Positions 35,426 through 43,932 of a stretch of 64,000 nt of DNA are shown in pieces. Source of the DNA: an uncultured Alphaproteobacteria bacterium (GTDB taxonomy: Bacteria > Pseudomonadota > Alphaproteobacteria > Rs-D84). The notes beneath the pieces are model-generated. The model worked only from the letters and a program-made list of their open reading frames with translations, searched no databases and was not told the DNA's origin. Location of the stretch: positions 59,500 through 123,499 of the forward strand of contig CALXZM010000005.1 in assembly GCA_944393245.1 (NCBI GenBank). Direction: 5' to 3'. The position numbers and the translations under genes were made by a program. Every line of letters begins with the position of its first letter. The first letter of the stretch is position 1.

Positions 35426-35658
35426 TTAATACGTATAACTTTATTACGATTGGTTTGACCACGTATAATTTCAACGCTGGTTTTTGGAACATTAAAATGT
35501 TCGGCCAGCATTTTTATTACAGCCACATTCGCCGCACCATCGGTTGGTGCGGCGGTTGTGTGAACACGTAACGTGCCGTCATTATCAACAGTTATTGCAT
35601 TTTTACGCGCACGTGGTATTACCCGAACATTAAAAATCTGATTTGAATCGTTCATCAC
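35422..35658 (-). CDS. DUF167/YggU family protein
   Basis: This small 78-residue protein has the DUF167 pattern: VRVIPRARKNAITVDNDGTLRVHTTAAPTDGAANVAVIKMLAEHF, then the strand pair VEIIRGQTNRNKVIRI. Family members are conserved from bacteria to eukaryotes but of unknown role. Its start lies 29 nt inside the 3' end of the HIT gene, so the two are co-translated. Confidence 0.9.
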   Translation of the reverse strand: MMNDSNQIFNVRVIPRARKNAITVDNDGTLRVHTTAAPTDGAANVAVIKMLAEHFNVPKTSVEIIRGQTNRNKVIRIN

Positions 35659-35977
35659 TCATTATATGCAAATGGAAATGAAAAACACTTTGTCCCGCAC
35701 CAGCACCCGTATTTGCAACAGTACGGAAATTATCGCGCAATCCCAACGTATCAACCGTTTTTCGCACCGCCGCCCAGAACCCAGACTGTAATTCCGCCGG
35801 CGCATTGGCCGTAAAATCATAAATGTCGGTGTAATCACCCTTTGGTATAATCAAGATATGTGTTTTTGCGCGCGGTGCGATGTTTTGAAATACCAGTGCA
35901 TAATCGTCTTCATATATTTTGGTCGATGGCGATTCACCACGCAGAATTTTTGCAAAAACATTATTTTTATCGTACAT
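35630..35977 (-). CDS. HIT-family nucleotide hydrolase
   Basis: The start is ATG 35977 behind AAAGGGG (115 residues). It carries the histidine triad in SVFHFHLHIMSD and the HILIIPKGDYTDI stretch typical of HINT-like purine-nucleoside phosphoramidases. It may remove AMP from adenylylated lysine or from failed aminoacyl-adenylates. Its operon partner is the DUF167 gene. It is divergent from groES. Confidence 0.92.
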   Translation of the reverse strand: MYDKNNVFAKILRGESPSTKIYEDDYALVFQNIAPRAKTHILIIPKGDYTDIYDFTANAPAELQSGFWAAVRKTVDTLGLRDNFRTVANTGAGAGQSVFHFHLHIMSDERFKSDF

Positions 35978-36045
35978 GTTATCCCCTTTGATTCCCATTG
36001 TTTGATTGAATTTAACATACTACACTGTTGGTATAAAATCAAGCA

Positions 36046-36073
36046 CTTGAAATCAACCAGATACGCACTATAT
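36046..36073 (+). promoter_or_regulatory. Heat-shock (RpoH-type) promoter of groESL
   Basis: CTTGAA (36046-36051) and CTATAT (36068-36073) are 16 bp apart, matching the alphaproteobacterial RpoH pattern CTTGNN-N16-18-CYTATNT. They lie about 40 bp before the groES start. No CIRCE inverted repeat is visible, so control by RpoH alone is more likely than HrcA. Confidence 0.6.
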
Positions 36074-36111
36074 CCATACCCAGAAACAAGTGAACATAAG
36101 GAGAAACAAAT

Positions 36112-36399
36112 ATGTTTAAGCCACTGCATAACTATGTTCTGTTGGAACGTATCGAAGAAGAAAATAAAACGGCCGGTGGAATCATTATCCCCGATAATGC
36201 CAAGGAAAAACCATCACATGGACGCGTTATCGCGGTTGGTGACGGCGCATTTGACGGCGACGACAGAATCCCCATGTCGGTAAAGGTGGGTGATGTCGTA
36301 TTGTTTGCTAAATGGGCTGCATCCGCGAACGAGGTTAAAATTGACGGCAAAGATTATGTATTGGTCAAAGAAACTGATATATTGGGTATTTTAGAATAA
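36112..36399 (+). CDS. groES: Co-chaperonin GroES
   Basis: This 95-residue lid of the GroEL folding chamber opens [33 protein letters not shown], whose GGIIIP is the mobile loop that binds GroEL. It ends in the [20 protein letters not shown] strand. A normal AAGGAG site precedes it. groEL follows after 18 bp. Confidence 0.98.
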   Translation: MFKPLHNYVLLERIEEENKTAGGIIIPDNAKEKPSHGRVIAVGDGAFDGDDRIPMSVKVGDVVLFAKWAASANEVKIDGKDYVLVKETDILGILE

Positions 36400-36417
36400 T
36401 AACGAAAGGATTTTATA

Positions 36418-38034
36418 ATGGCAAAAGAGATTGTATTTGATACAGACAAACTGGCGGCCGGTGTTGATAAACTGGCCAACGCGGTAAAAATCACCATGGG
36501 TCCAAAGGGTCGCACCGTCGTCATTGATAAATCATATGGCGCGCCAGTTGCAACCAAGGACGGTGTCACCGTGGCCAAGGCGGTATCGTTAAAAGACCCC
36601 CAGGAAAATATTGGTGCACGTATGGTACAGGAAGTTGCAAAAAAAGCCGGTGATGATGCCGGCGACGGGACAACAACTGCAACCGTTTTGGCACAAAAAA
36701 TTATTCGCGAAGGTCGCCGTGTTATCGCCGCAGGTATGAACCCGATGGATGTAAAACGCGGTATTGATATGGCAACCGCCGCGGTTGTTACCGATATAGA
36801 AAAGCACGCCCGTCCAGTCAAAGACAGTTCTGAAATTGCCCAGGTTGCAACGATTTCAGCCAATTCTGATGCCGAAATCGGTGAAAAAATCGCCGGCGCA
36901 ATGGAAAAAGTCGGCAAGGAAGGTGTTATCACCGTCGAAGAAGCCAAAGGTTTGGAAACAGAAATCGACGTTGTCGAAGGTATGCAGTTTGACCAGGGAT
37001 TTATGTCACCCTATTTCGTTACAAACAGTGAAAAAATGTTGGCAGAATTAGATGGCGCACAAATTTTGGTTTCTGAAAAGAAAATTACAGGCCTGCAAGC
37101 ATTATTACCAATACTGGAACCTGTGGCACAGTCCGGCCGCCCATTGTTAATCATTGCCGAAGATGTTGAATCAGAAGCATTGGCAACATTGGTATTGAAC
37201 AAACTGCGTGGCGGGTTAAAAGTTTGCGCGGTTAAGGCCCCAGGCTTTGGTGACAGACGCAAAGAAATGCTGAAAGATATTGCGGCGGTTACCGGTGCAA
37301 CAGTTGTGTCCGACGATATGGGTATGACGTTTGAAAATATCACGACTGATGTTCTGGGCACAGCCAAGAAAATCGTTGTAACCAAGGATTCAACACTGTT
37401 GGCCCAGGGTGGTGGCGATAAAAAGGCAATCGATGCCCGTGCAGACGAAATACGTAAACTGATGTCCACATCAACCAGTGACTATGACAAAGAAAAACTG
37501 GCCGAACGTTTGGCTAAATTGGTCGGTGGTGTCGCAGTTATCAAGGTTGGCGGTATGACCGAAGTTGAAGTCAAAGAAAAGAAAGACCGTGTTGATGATG
37601 CATTGGCGGCAACCCGTGCGGCCGTGGCCGACGGTATTGTGGCTGGTGGCGGTATCGCATTGGTGCGCGCGACAGCGGCATTGGATAAACTGAGTGGCGC
37701 AAACCAAGACCAAAATGTCGGTATTGATATTGTTCGTCGTGCGTTGGTTGCACCATGTGCACAAATTGCCGAAAACGCGGGCGTATCCGGCGAAATTGTC
37801 GTCGGCAAGGTTATGGAAGCCAAGGATTATAACTTTGGTTATAACGCGCAAACTGGCGAATATGTCGACATGATGAAGGCGGGTATTATCGACCCAGCCA
37901 AGGTTGTAAAAACAGCCATCCAGGCCGCAGCCAGCACCGCGGGTGTATTACTGACAACCGGTGCGGTTATGTCGGAAATACCCGAAGAAAAACCCGCCCC
38001 GCAAATGGGCGGTGGTATGCCGGGCATGATGTAA
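36418..38034 (+). CDS. groEL: Chaperonin GroEL
   Basis: This 538-residue ring chaperonin folds cytoplasmic proteins with GroES. The ATP site [15 protein letters not shown] and [10 protein letters not shown] are intact, and the protein ends in the GGM-rich tail MGGGMPGMM. It has the ordinary length of the family. It is followed by an intrinsic terminator, so groES-groEL is a closed two-gene operon. Confidence 0.98.
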   Translation: MAKEIVFDTDKLAAGVDKLANAVKITMGPKGRTVVIDKSYGAPVATKDGVTVAKAVSLKDPQENIGARMVQEVAKKAGDDAGDGTTTATVLAQKIIREGRRVIAAGMNPMDVKRGIDMATAAVVTDIEKHARPVKDSSEIAQVATISANSDAEIGEKIAGAMEKVGKEGVITVEEAKGLETEIDVVEGMQFDQGFMSPYFVTNSEKMLAELDGAQILVSEKKITGLQALLPILEPVAQSGRPLLIIAEDVESEALATLVLNKLRGGLKVCAVKAPGFGDRRKEMLKDIAAVTGATVVSDDMGMTFENITTDVLGTAKKIVVTKDSTLLAQGGGDKKAIDARADEIRKLMSTSTSDYDKEKLAERLAKLVGGVAVIKVGGMTEVEVKEKKDRVDDALAATRAAVADGIVAGGGIALVRATAALDKLSGANQDQNVGIDIVRRALVAPCAQIAENAGVSGEIVVGKVMEAKDYNFGYNAQTGEYVDMMKAGIIDPAKVVKTAIQAAASTAGVLLTTGAVMSEIPEEKPAPQMGGGMPGMM

Positions 38035-38062
38035 AAAACGGGGCAAACGCCCCGTTTTTTTA
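38034..38062. terminator. Terminator after groEL
   Basis: ACGGGGC (38038-38044) pairs with GCCCCGT (38049-38055) and is followed by seven Ts on the plus strand. It abuts the stop of the convergent methyltransferase-like gene. Confidence 0.88.
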
Positions 38063-38935
38063 TTATCTGCTTAGAAATAAACTGCGGTCATTTGCCAGAA
38101 AATAACGATGTCCCGGCAATGCACACATGAATTTATGCAAATACCGTAATGAATTATGAATCATTGTTGTTTCCAATGTTTGGGTATTTTCAACATCCAT
38201 TCTTAGTTTTTGCAAACGTTTTAAGTTAAACACATTGTCGCCGGCCGTATCAGCATTATTATTATACTTTATTTCAACCAAAAAGTTCGGAAAATTAGTA
38301 TTAATAAACTTTAACCTGGATACCTGTTCATCCAATGGCATATAATGCAAAATTCCCATGGCTGTTATAGTATTTAACTGCTTTTCATTTGCCAAATGTT
38401 TCGCATCATTCCATGAAATACTGGTTGGTGCACGACCAAAAACCTTTTCTGATGCCATGCTGTATATATCTATGATTGCAGGTTCGGTATCAATACAATA
38501 AACATCTGGTATGTTATATCGGGCCTGAATCATCGGGGCCAATGGTGAAAAACCACACCCCAAATCAACAAATTTTATATCAGAATTATTCTTTATTTTA
38601 TTATCCAAAAAATTCATACTTTCTGAAAAACGTATTGCATAATGCAATGAATGCAATGGTACATTTTTTGCTGTTTCAACACATTTTACTGGAAAAGTTT
38701 TCATTCTGATTGTGCGCGACAACAATTTGCGCCCCATGGTTCCCAGGTGTACGCTGTATTGCGATTTTTTCAAAATATCCATTAATGCCAAATTCCATTC
38801 ATGAATAAACCTGTTTGTTTCGTTCGTCATTGGCACAATGTTATGGGCATACTTTTTAAGTGCTGGTTCCAAAAACACACTGCACGATAATGGAATATCT
38901 ATTGGGCCAAAATTTGTATTCTGTTCACTGATCAT
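38063..38935 (-). CDS. SAM-dependent methyltransferase-like protein
   Basis: The 290-residue protein has a SAM motif I (IKFVDLGCGFSPLAPMI, about 120-135) and the acidic motif in VYCIDTEPAI, a typical class I Rossmann start. Its helical N-terminus of about 100 residues and the C-terminal YLHKFMCALPGHRYFL part are not familiar. The arrangement resembles polyketide- or leucine-carboxyl-type O-methyltransferases, but I cannot name a substrate. It is preceded by the GNAT gene with a single base between, so the two are one operon. Confidence 0.6.
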   Translation of the reverse strand: MISEQNTNFGPIDIPLSCSVFLEPALKKYAHNIVPMTNETNRFIHEWNLALMDILKKSQYSVHLGTMGRKLLSRTIRMKTFPVKCVETAKNVPLHSLHYAIRFSESMNFLDNKIKNNSDIKFVDLGCGFSPLAPMIQARYNIPDVYCIDTEPAIIDIYSMASEKVFGRAPTSISWNDAKHLANEKQLNTITAMGILHYMPLDEQVSRLKFINTNFPNFLVEIKYNNNADTAGDNVFNLKRLQKLRMDVENTQTLETTMIHNSLRYLHKFMCALPGHRYFLANDRSLFLSR

Positions 38936-38936
38936 G

Positions 38937-39692
38937 TTATCTAATATTTTCCTGGTTTTGTCTGATACTTTTTAATTTGTCTACTTCCCTTTTCAATCTT
39001 TTTGCTATTAATTCCGCCGGCTGGTGCGCTGCAATATACGTTTTTGCATTGTTAACGCCCAATACGTATCCCTGGACCTGGGATGCGGCATCAACATATA
39101 CAAACATCGGTTTATGGTGCCGGTTTACATGGGACGCATCAAATGTCATACCATATTGCTGGGATATTTTTGAACATGATGTATGCATGCCACGTGTTAA
39201 TTTAAATACCGGCGCAGTTGCACATCTGGCACGCATTTGAAAAGTGATATCTTTGATATAATGATTACCACCATGTGAAACAGGCTTGTAATCATGATGT
39301 TCATAAAACTTTTGCGCACGCGGTAATGATACTAAATCCAGCGAACTGGCCGCAAATGATCCGGCCTGTTCCGCAGCCCTTAATAATCGTTGGCCGATAT
39401 GTTGCGACATGTATTCTGGCCGAACGTACAAACTGCGAATGGTGGCGGTGTTTTCTATACAATCACCCTGGACAAACCCTATCATGGTGGCGCCATCATA
39501 TGCACCAAAAGCAAAATTAAATCCGCGCTTTACCCAGCCCTGGGTCATTTCGTCCATTGCAAATTCATAATCGGCTGTACTCATTTGATAACCACATGAA
39601 TGTCGCATGGCAGCACTGCGAATACTTAAAAAAGTTTTCCACACCTGGGGCGCGGACTGATTAAAAATCGGAACAATAACAATATTTGACAT
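38937..39692 (-). CDS. GNAT-family acetyltransferase
   Basis: From ATG 39692 the protein has 251 residues. Residues 1-140 form a GNAT domain: a helical start (TFLSIRSAAMRHS), then FAFGAYDGATMIGFVQG, then the acetyl-CoA motif A TIRSLYVRPEYMSQHIGQRLLRAAEQ (Q-x-x-x-G-x in place of Q-G-x-G). The second half (about 150-251) repeats a degenerate version (PMFVYVDAASQVQGYVLGV). Substrate unknown. It is probably co-transcribed with the downstream methyltransferase-like gene. Confidence 0.75.
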   Translation of the reverse strand: MSNIVIVPIFNQSAPQVWKTFLSIRSAAMRHSCGYQMSTADYEFAMDEMTQGWVKRGFNFAFGAYDGATMIGFVQGDCIENTATIRSLYVRPEYMSQHIGQRLLRAAEQAGSFAASSLDLVSLPRAQKFYEHHDYKPVSHGGNHYIKDITFQMRARCATAPVFKLTRGMHTSCSKISQQYGMTFDASHVNRHHKPMFVYVDAASQVQGYVLGVNNAKTYIAAHQPAELIAKRLKREVDKLKSIRQNQENIR

Positions 39693-39773
39693 GACTTTAT
39701 ATTGTATAGTACAAAAATATATTTTTGTCAAATTATTTTTTGTGATACTATTTCCTTTATTTGGGTTTGGTTG

Positions 39774-40520
39774 TTATTTGTATTGAAACATGAAATTGAT
39801 TTTCAGATTTCCAAAATCATTATGTGTCGCATTCGGAACAATAATCAATTTTTTGCCATCGGTCCATTTCTGGGTCAAAGAAACAGGAACAACATTATCA
39901 TGTTCCGCCGCATAATGTAACTGATGCACATGCGGCAATGCATTCAGGGTCATTGAACGTGTCAGCGGGCTGTCACCAAAATATTCCGTCCAATCAGCAT
40001 GATTCAAAACCCCTGCAATGGTAATCCATTGTTCTATATCCAATTCCGGATAATTTTGTATAATCAGTCCACTTAACATTGCGCCACCAGAATATCCAAT
40101 TAATACAATGGGGCGCGACGCCGCAATGCGCTTAACCGCCATTGCCATCGATTCCACAATCCGTTCAGAAAAACGACCGTCGGTCCAATCAGACTGTGTA
40201 CACGTTGGCGACATTATGTACTGACATGGACGCGCCATATATACAACATTCGCCCCTGTATCAGATGTGGCCATATCACGTAAAAAAGTATCATGTGGCG
40301 TTGGGTCATTCGTCGGCATACCACGCCCATTAAATGCATGACCGTCGCCCTCTATATAAATATGCACAGGTGACGTATCATCAGTAATTTTTTGCATTGT
40401 TACAATTTCGTAACCGTTGGAATTGATTGTGTCATATATAAAATCATCTGGCATGCGCCAATTTGACATCGACGAACACCCAAACAAAAACAAAAGCAAC
40501 AATAACCTGTCATACGACAT
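39774..40520 (-). CDS. Alpha/beta-hydrolase lipoprotein
   Basis: The 248-residue protein has a lipobox (LLLLFLFGC, lipid on about Cys14) and an alpha/beta-hydrolase core. The nucleophile elbow is LIGYSGGAMLSGLI (GYSGG, about 142-146), HIYIEGDGHAFNGRG precedes it, and the final catalytic His is in PNATHNDFGN. An Asp in AAEHDNVVPV would complete the triad. It is likely an esterase or lipase held on the inside of the outer membrane. Its substrate is unknown. Confidence 0.78.
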   Translation of the reverse strand: MSYDRLLLLLFLFGCSSMSNWRMPDDFIYDTINSNGYEIVTMQKITDDTSPVHIYIEGDGHAFNGRGMPTNDPTPHDTFLRDMATSDTGANVVYMARPCQYIMSPTCTQSDWTDGRFSERIVESMAMAVKRIAASRPIVLIGYSGGAMLSGLIIQNYPELDIEQWITIAGVLNHADWTEYFGDSPLTRSMTLNALPHVHQLHYAAEHDNVVPVSLTQKWTDGKKLIIVPNATHNDFGNLKINFMFQYK

Positions 40521-40581
40521 AGTATAATTTACTATACCCTAAATTACCAATGTAGTCAAACTGCACTGCAAAATATATATT

Positions 40582-40635
40582 TTGACAAAATTTGTTGACA
40601 AAATACTTGACAAATATATTTTTAAGTACATAATA
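40582..40635 (+). promoter_or_regulatory. Three tandem TTGACAAA boxes before a membrane-protein gene
   Basis: TTGACA occurs at 40582, 40595 and 40607, spaced 13 and 12 bp. The last is followed after 17 bp by ATAATA (40630-40635), a plausible sigma-70 promoter. The two upstream copies are either extra promoters or a regulator's direct repeats. Confidence 0.5.
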
Positions 40636-40670
40636 ATTACATGTAAAATATAATCAAAGGGGCAAAAGCC

Positions 40671-41441
40671 ATGTTCAAAACACTGAAAATGAAAATCGCG
40701 GCACGGCGCATGGAACGCAGGGGCGCGGCAAAAAAATCATCAAAACGTGTACGCAAAAATTCATTTTGGGCGCGCGTATGGAACGCAATTTGCACACCTT
40801 TTCGTGCAATGGGCCGTTGGTTGCGCGCATTTTGGGCATGGGTTCGCAGTATCGATTTAATCGGATTGGTTAATATTACCCTGTTGTCTGCGATAATTGT
40901 GTTATTTTCCATGCTGATTATGGACATTATCGGGTATAATAAAAAGCCCGTTGTAATAATTGCAAAAAACAAACCTGAACAAATTAACGTGGCGGCAATT
41001 GAAAAACCAACCACAATTGTACGCAACCGCAATGAAAACGAAGTAAAACAAATTGCCAGTTTGCCATTAAAAAAAGATTGTGCACGTCAATTTATTAGCA
41101 ACACCATAAATGTTGCACACGTTCAACCAGACACAACCGCAATCAAACAAACCGCCCGCGTTCGCAATGTCATGTATGGCGACGTTATTATCGACAGTCG
41201 TGGTGCTGCAACAATGCTGAAACAGGGCGACGTTGTAAAGGGTAATTTATATCTGCAAAACATGCGCAAATATATATTACCGCGCGGTATTAGAATAGAA
41301 GGCAACTTGTTCCTGCGCGACATGGGCATGTTACAATTTGCAGGCGAATTCACAGTTACAGGCAATATATACGTAACCCCAACATCTTCGTTCGGGCCGA
41401 TTCCAGGCACGGCACGAATTGGCGGGCAAGTGATTTTATAA
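40671..41441 (+). CDS. Membrane protein with bactofilin-like C-terminal repeats
   Basis: I cannot place this 256-residue protein in a named family. It has a very basic N-terminus (KIAARRMERRGAAKKSSKRVRKN) that should lie in the cytoplasm, a membrane helix (about 65-85), a periplasmic linker, and then repeated short strands: MYGDVIIDSRGAATMLKQGDVVKGNLYLQNM, LPRGIRIEGNLFLRDM, FAGEFTVTGNIYV, PGTARIGGQVIL. Such Gly-Asn-x-x-hydrophobic repeats recall bactofilin or other right-handed beta-helices. It may be an envelope scaffold. It has an AAGGGG site and its own terminator. Confidence 0.55.
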   Translation: MFKTLKMKIAARRMERRGAAKKSSKRVRKNSFWARVWNAICTPFRAMGRWLRAFWAWVRSIDLIGLVNITLLSAIIVLFSMLIMDIIGYNKKPVVIIAKNKPEQINVAAIEKPTTIVRNRNENEVKQIASLPLKKDCARQFISNTINVAHVQPDTTAIKQTARVRNVMYGDVIIDSRGAATMLKQGDVVKGNLYLQNMRKYILPRGIRIEGNLFLRDMGMLQFAGEFTVTGNIYVTPTSSFGPIPGTARIGGQVIL

Positions 41442-41463
41442 TATATAAACAGTTTCCCCTGTT

Positions 41464-41491
41464 AACGGTTGCGATTTTGCAACCGTTTTTT
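41464..41491 (+). terminator. Intrinsic terminator after the bactofilin-like gene
   Basis: AACGGTTGC (41464-41472) pairs with GCAACCGTT (41479-41487), followed by TTTTT. Confidence 0.85.
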
Positions 41492-41549
41492 GTGGATTTT
41501 TTATGCAAAATGTGATATAATTCAACCGTCCAAACGAAAGGAATTAAAT

Positions 41550-41834
41550 ATGAGCACTTTTGAAAAAATTATGAACGTTTTCGGCAAGAATTTGGGATAC
41601 ACAATCGTTCTGATTGTTGCGGTTATATTCTTTGCATATTTTTCTGATGGTCTGATTCCGGGATTACTGACGGCGGTCAGCGCATTGGTTGTGTACATTT
41701 GTGGTGCGGGTCTGTATCGCGCATTTCGTGATGCATTTTCCAACAAAAAAACTGTTTCCGCCACAGTAAAATCAGAAACAGCGAAACCCGCGGCCAAAAA
41801 AACCACCACGAAAAAGAAAAACACAAAGAAATAA
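41550..41834 (+). CDS. Small membrane protein with Lys/Ala-rich tail
   Basis: From ATG 41550 behind AAAGGAAT the product has 94 residues: two membrane helices (about 17-33 and 38-56) and a tail of Lys, Thr and Ala (VKSETAKPAAKKTTTKKKNTKK). Both ends would lie in the cytoplasm, so the tail could touch nucleic acid or acidic lipid. No family is recognised, although small two-helix YidH- or DUF-type proteins have this shape. It is flanked by terminators on both sides and is probably transcribed alone. Confidence 0.6.
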   Translation: MSTFEKIMNVFGKNLGYTIVLIVAVIFFAYFSDGLIPGLLTAVSALVVYICGAGLYRAFRDAFSNKKTVSATVKSETAKPAAKKTTTKKKNTKK

Positions 41835-41845
41835 ATTAAATTTAT

Positions 41846-41876
41846 TAAAAAATCCCGCAATTGCGGGATTTTTTAA
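41846..41876. terminator. Symmetric terminator (41846-41876)
   Basis: AAATCCCGCAA (41850-41860) pairs fully with TTGCGGGATTT (41862 area) and is bounded by A- and T-runs, so it works from either side. Confidence 0.88.
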
Positions 41877-41891
41877 CAATATATAATCAAA

Positions 41892-41920
41892 ATAAAATGT
41901 CCCAAAATGGGACATTTTAT
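41892..41920 (-). terminator. Terminator of secG
   Basis: ATAAAATGTCCC (41892-41903) pairs with GGGACATTTTAT (41909-41920) around AAAAT. It overlaps the secG stop codon and has a T-rich minus-strand tail. Confidence 0.75.
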
Positions 41921-42297
41921 TGTGCATTATCTGATACCGCGTCCGCACTTTCAGCATCGGGCACACTTTCCGTGTCAGCCACCGCACCCGGAATTGCCGA
42001 TTGGGTCGGGGCGTCGCCCTGGATAATCAATTCATTACGCAAATCACTTTGTTGGGATGCAATATTGGATTTTGCCGACACCAACGCCAATAATGCACAC
42101 AATACAAAAAATATTGTCGCCAACCACGCCGTCATACGTGTCAAAAAATTACCCGCCGCCGCACCAGTCAATGCCCCACCAAACATAGACGCAGCCGACG
42201 AACCGGACATACCACTGCCCTCGGATTTCTGTAATAAAATAATTCCAATCATTAAAACGGCAACGATTATCAATAAAACCAATAAAAATGTAAACAT
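41917..42297 (-). CDS. secG: Preprotein translocase subunit SecG
   Basis: From ATG 42297 the protein has 126 residues. It has the SecG layout: helix 1 (FTFLLVLLIIVAVLMIGIILLQKSEGSGM), the Gly/Ser-rich loop GSSAASMFGGALTG and helix 2 (RMTAWLATIFFVLCALLALV). An Ala/Asp-rich tail follows. It helps the SecYEG channel. A longer start would add 18 residues that lack any ribosome site. rnc lies upstream. Confidence 0.92.
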   Translation of the reverse strand: MFTFLLVLLIIVAVLMIGIILLQKSEGSGMSGSSAASMFGGALTGAAAGNFLTRMTAWLATIFFVLCALLALVSAKSNIASQQSDLRNELIIQGDAPTQSAIPGAVADTESVPDAESADAVSDNAQ

Positions 42298-42340
42298 GCG
42301 TATTATCCTTTGCTTTGCGCTAATTTTATATTCACATTCC

Positions 42341-42973
42341 TTAAAATGCAAGGATTTTCAACAACTCTTCGGCGGCAGCAATACTGGCATTCTTTTTAGA
42401 CGTCCCACTGCCCGTGGCGGTATGCCCCATTGCAGAAACCCGAACATTAAACACAGGCTTGTGCGATACACCAGTGGCCGGTAAGTATTCATACACCGGC
42501 AATGCACCACCGTCTGCCTTTTGCACCAATTCCTGTAATCTGGTTTTGGCGTCTTTTGGTGCAACAACATCAGCCGCCGCCAAATCGCGCCAAATATCCA
42601 TTATTATTTTTTGCACAACATCAAAACCACCGTCCAGAAAAATGGCACCAAATACAGCCTCCATCGCGTCAGCGTACATATGCTGGCTGCGCCCAGCCGT
42701 CATATGTCCATGGCGAATATGTTTATCTATGCCCAAAATGCACGCAACATGCGCCAGTGTTTCAGTTGATACCAACATGGCATGACGACGCGCTAATTCG
42801 CCCTCTTGTTCAGACGGGAACATTTCATACAACAATGCCGCCACAGACAATCCAACAACCCTGTCGCCAATGAATTCCAACCGTTCGTTATTGTGCACCG
42901 CATCCGCACCACTTTGCGTCAGGGCCAAATTCAATAAATCCGGATTATTAAAAGTATATTGCAGTTTTATCAA
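42341..42973 (-). CDS. rnc: Ribonuclease III
   Basis: RNase III cuts double-stranded RNA in rRNA and mRNA maturation. The 210-residue protein has the catalytic signature NERLEFIGDRVVGL (about 29-42; usual form ERLEFLGDRVL), the second acidic helix DAMEAVFGAIFLDGG with the catalytic Asp and Glu, and a C-terminal double-stranded-RNA-binding domain (about 145-208, DAKTRLQELVQ ... ASIAAAEELLKIL). It follows lepB by 1 bp, an arrangement common in Gram-negative genomes. Confidence 0.95.
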   Translation of the reverse strand: MIKLQYTFNNPDLLNLALTQSGADAVHNNERLEFIGDRVVGLSVAALLYEMFPSEQEGELARRHAMLVSTETLAHVACILGIDKHIRHGHMTAGRSQHMYADAMEAVFGAIFLDGGFDVVQKIIMDIWRDLAAADVVAPKDAKTRLQELVQKADGGALPVYEYLPATGVSHKPVFNVRVSAMGHTATGSGTSKKNASIAAAEELLKILAF

Positions 42974-42974
42974 T

Positions 42975-43862
42975 TTAATCTATCCCCATACCAAATCTGT
43001 CCCAGCGCATTTTATTGCCCCAATTCCATACCGCCAACATCGGGGAATAATAATTATGCGAATACCATATAAACCAAACAGGCCCCAAAACGTTATCACG
43101 CGGAACATAACCTATGTCTGCACGACTGTCGCCACTGTTATCACGGTTATCACCCATAAAGAAATAATGGTTTTCCGGAACCGTAAACATCATTGTATTA
43201 TCAAAATGCGCATCATCCGACATTTCAACAATGCTGTGCCGAACGCCGTTTGGCAATATTTCCGTGTATTCTGTTCCTTCGAACACGCCACAGGCCCATT
43301 CGTTCGCACGACAGAATTTATCGTCCTTGTATTCAATAGTATAATTAAATTCAGCGGGTTTGTTATCAACCCAAATCTTGTTACCCTTTATCATTATATT
43401 CTTTTCCGGGATATGGTAACCGGCACTGCGTAATGCCTTTGGCAGGGTGGCAATTATATACGGGCGTGGATTTTCACGTGGCACAATTTCGCCGTTTATA
43501 TACAGACGCCCATCTATCATTTGTATTGTATCACCGGGTTTTCCAATCAGGCGTTTAACATAATCCTGGGATTCGTTTATCGGATTGCGAAAAACAATCA
43601 CATCACCAATTTCAGGTTCATGTCCACCAAAGCGACCATCCCACAAATGCCATGATCCAAATGGAAACGAATAACGCGAATACCCATACGGCCATTTTTC
43701 CACAAATATATGATCACCAACATTTAATGTCGGTATCATTGACCCAGATGGTATATTAAATGGTTCCAATAAAAAACTGCGGAACGCAATCGCAATCAGC
43801 ACACCATAAAAAATGGTGTTAAACCAATCGCGCGCAACATTAGATTTCTTTTTGACTGGCAT
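42975..43862 (-). CDS. lepB: Signal peptidase I
   Basis: LepB removes Sec and Tat signal peptides. I start at ATG 43862, behind AAAGGACG (295 residues); ATG 43916 would add eighteen polar residues. A single membrane anchor (about 12-30) precedes the catalytic Ser in PSGSMIPTL; the general-base Lys is in the QDYVKRLIGKPGDTI box; GDNRDNSGDSR is box E. An insert around residues 155-215 with two cysteines (CRANEWACG) is typical of Gram-negative LepB. It forms an operon with rnc. Confidence 0.95.
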   Translation of the reverse strand: MPVKKKSNVARDWFNTIFYGVLIAIAFRSFLLEPFNIPSGSMIPTLNVGDHIFVEKWPYGYSRYSFPFGSWHLWDGRFGGHEPEIGDVIVFRNPINESQDYVKRLIGKPGDTIQMIDGRLYINGEIVPRENPRPYIIATLPKALRSAGYHIPEKNIMIKGNKIWVDNKPAEFNYTIEYKDDKFCRANEWACGVFEGTEYTEILPNGVRHSIVEMSDDAHFDNTMMFTVPENHYFFMGDNRDNSGDSRADIGYVPRDNVLGPVWFIWYSHNYYSPMLAVWNWGNKMRWDRFGMGID

Positions 43863-43932
43863 AATTTCATCGTCCTTTTCGGGCACCATTTTATAACTTG
43901 AATTGATTTTGCGCAAGTTTTAATATGCGAAT

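Noticed and set aside
36000..36111. CIRCE operator before groES
   Set aside because: No TTAGCACTC-N9-GAGTGCTAA repeat is present; only an RpoH-like promoter is visible.
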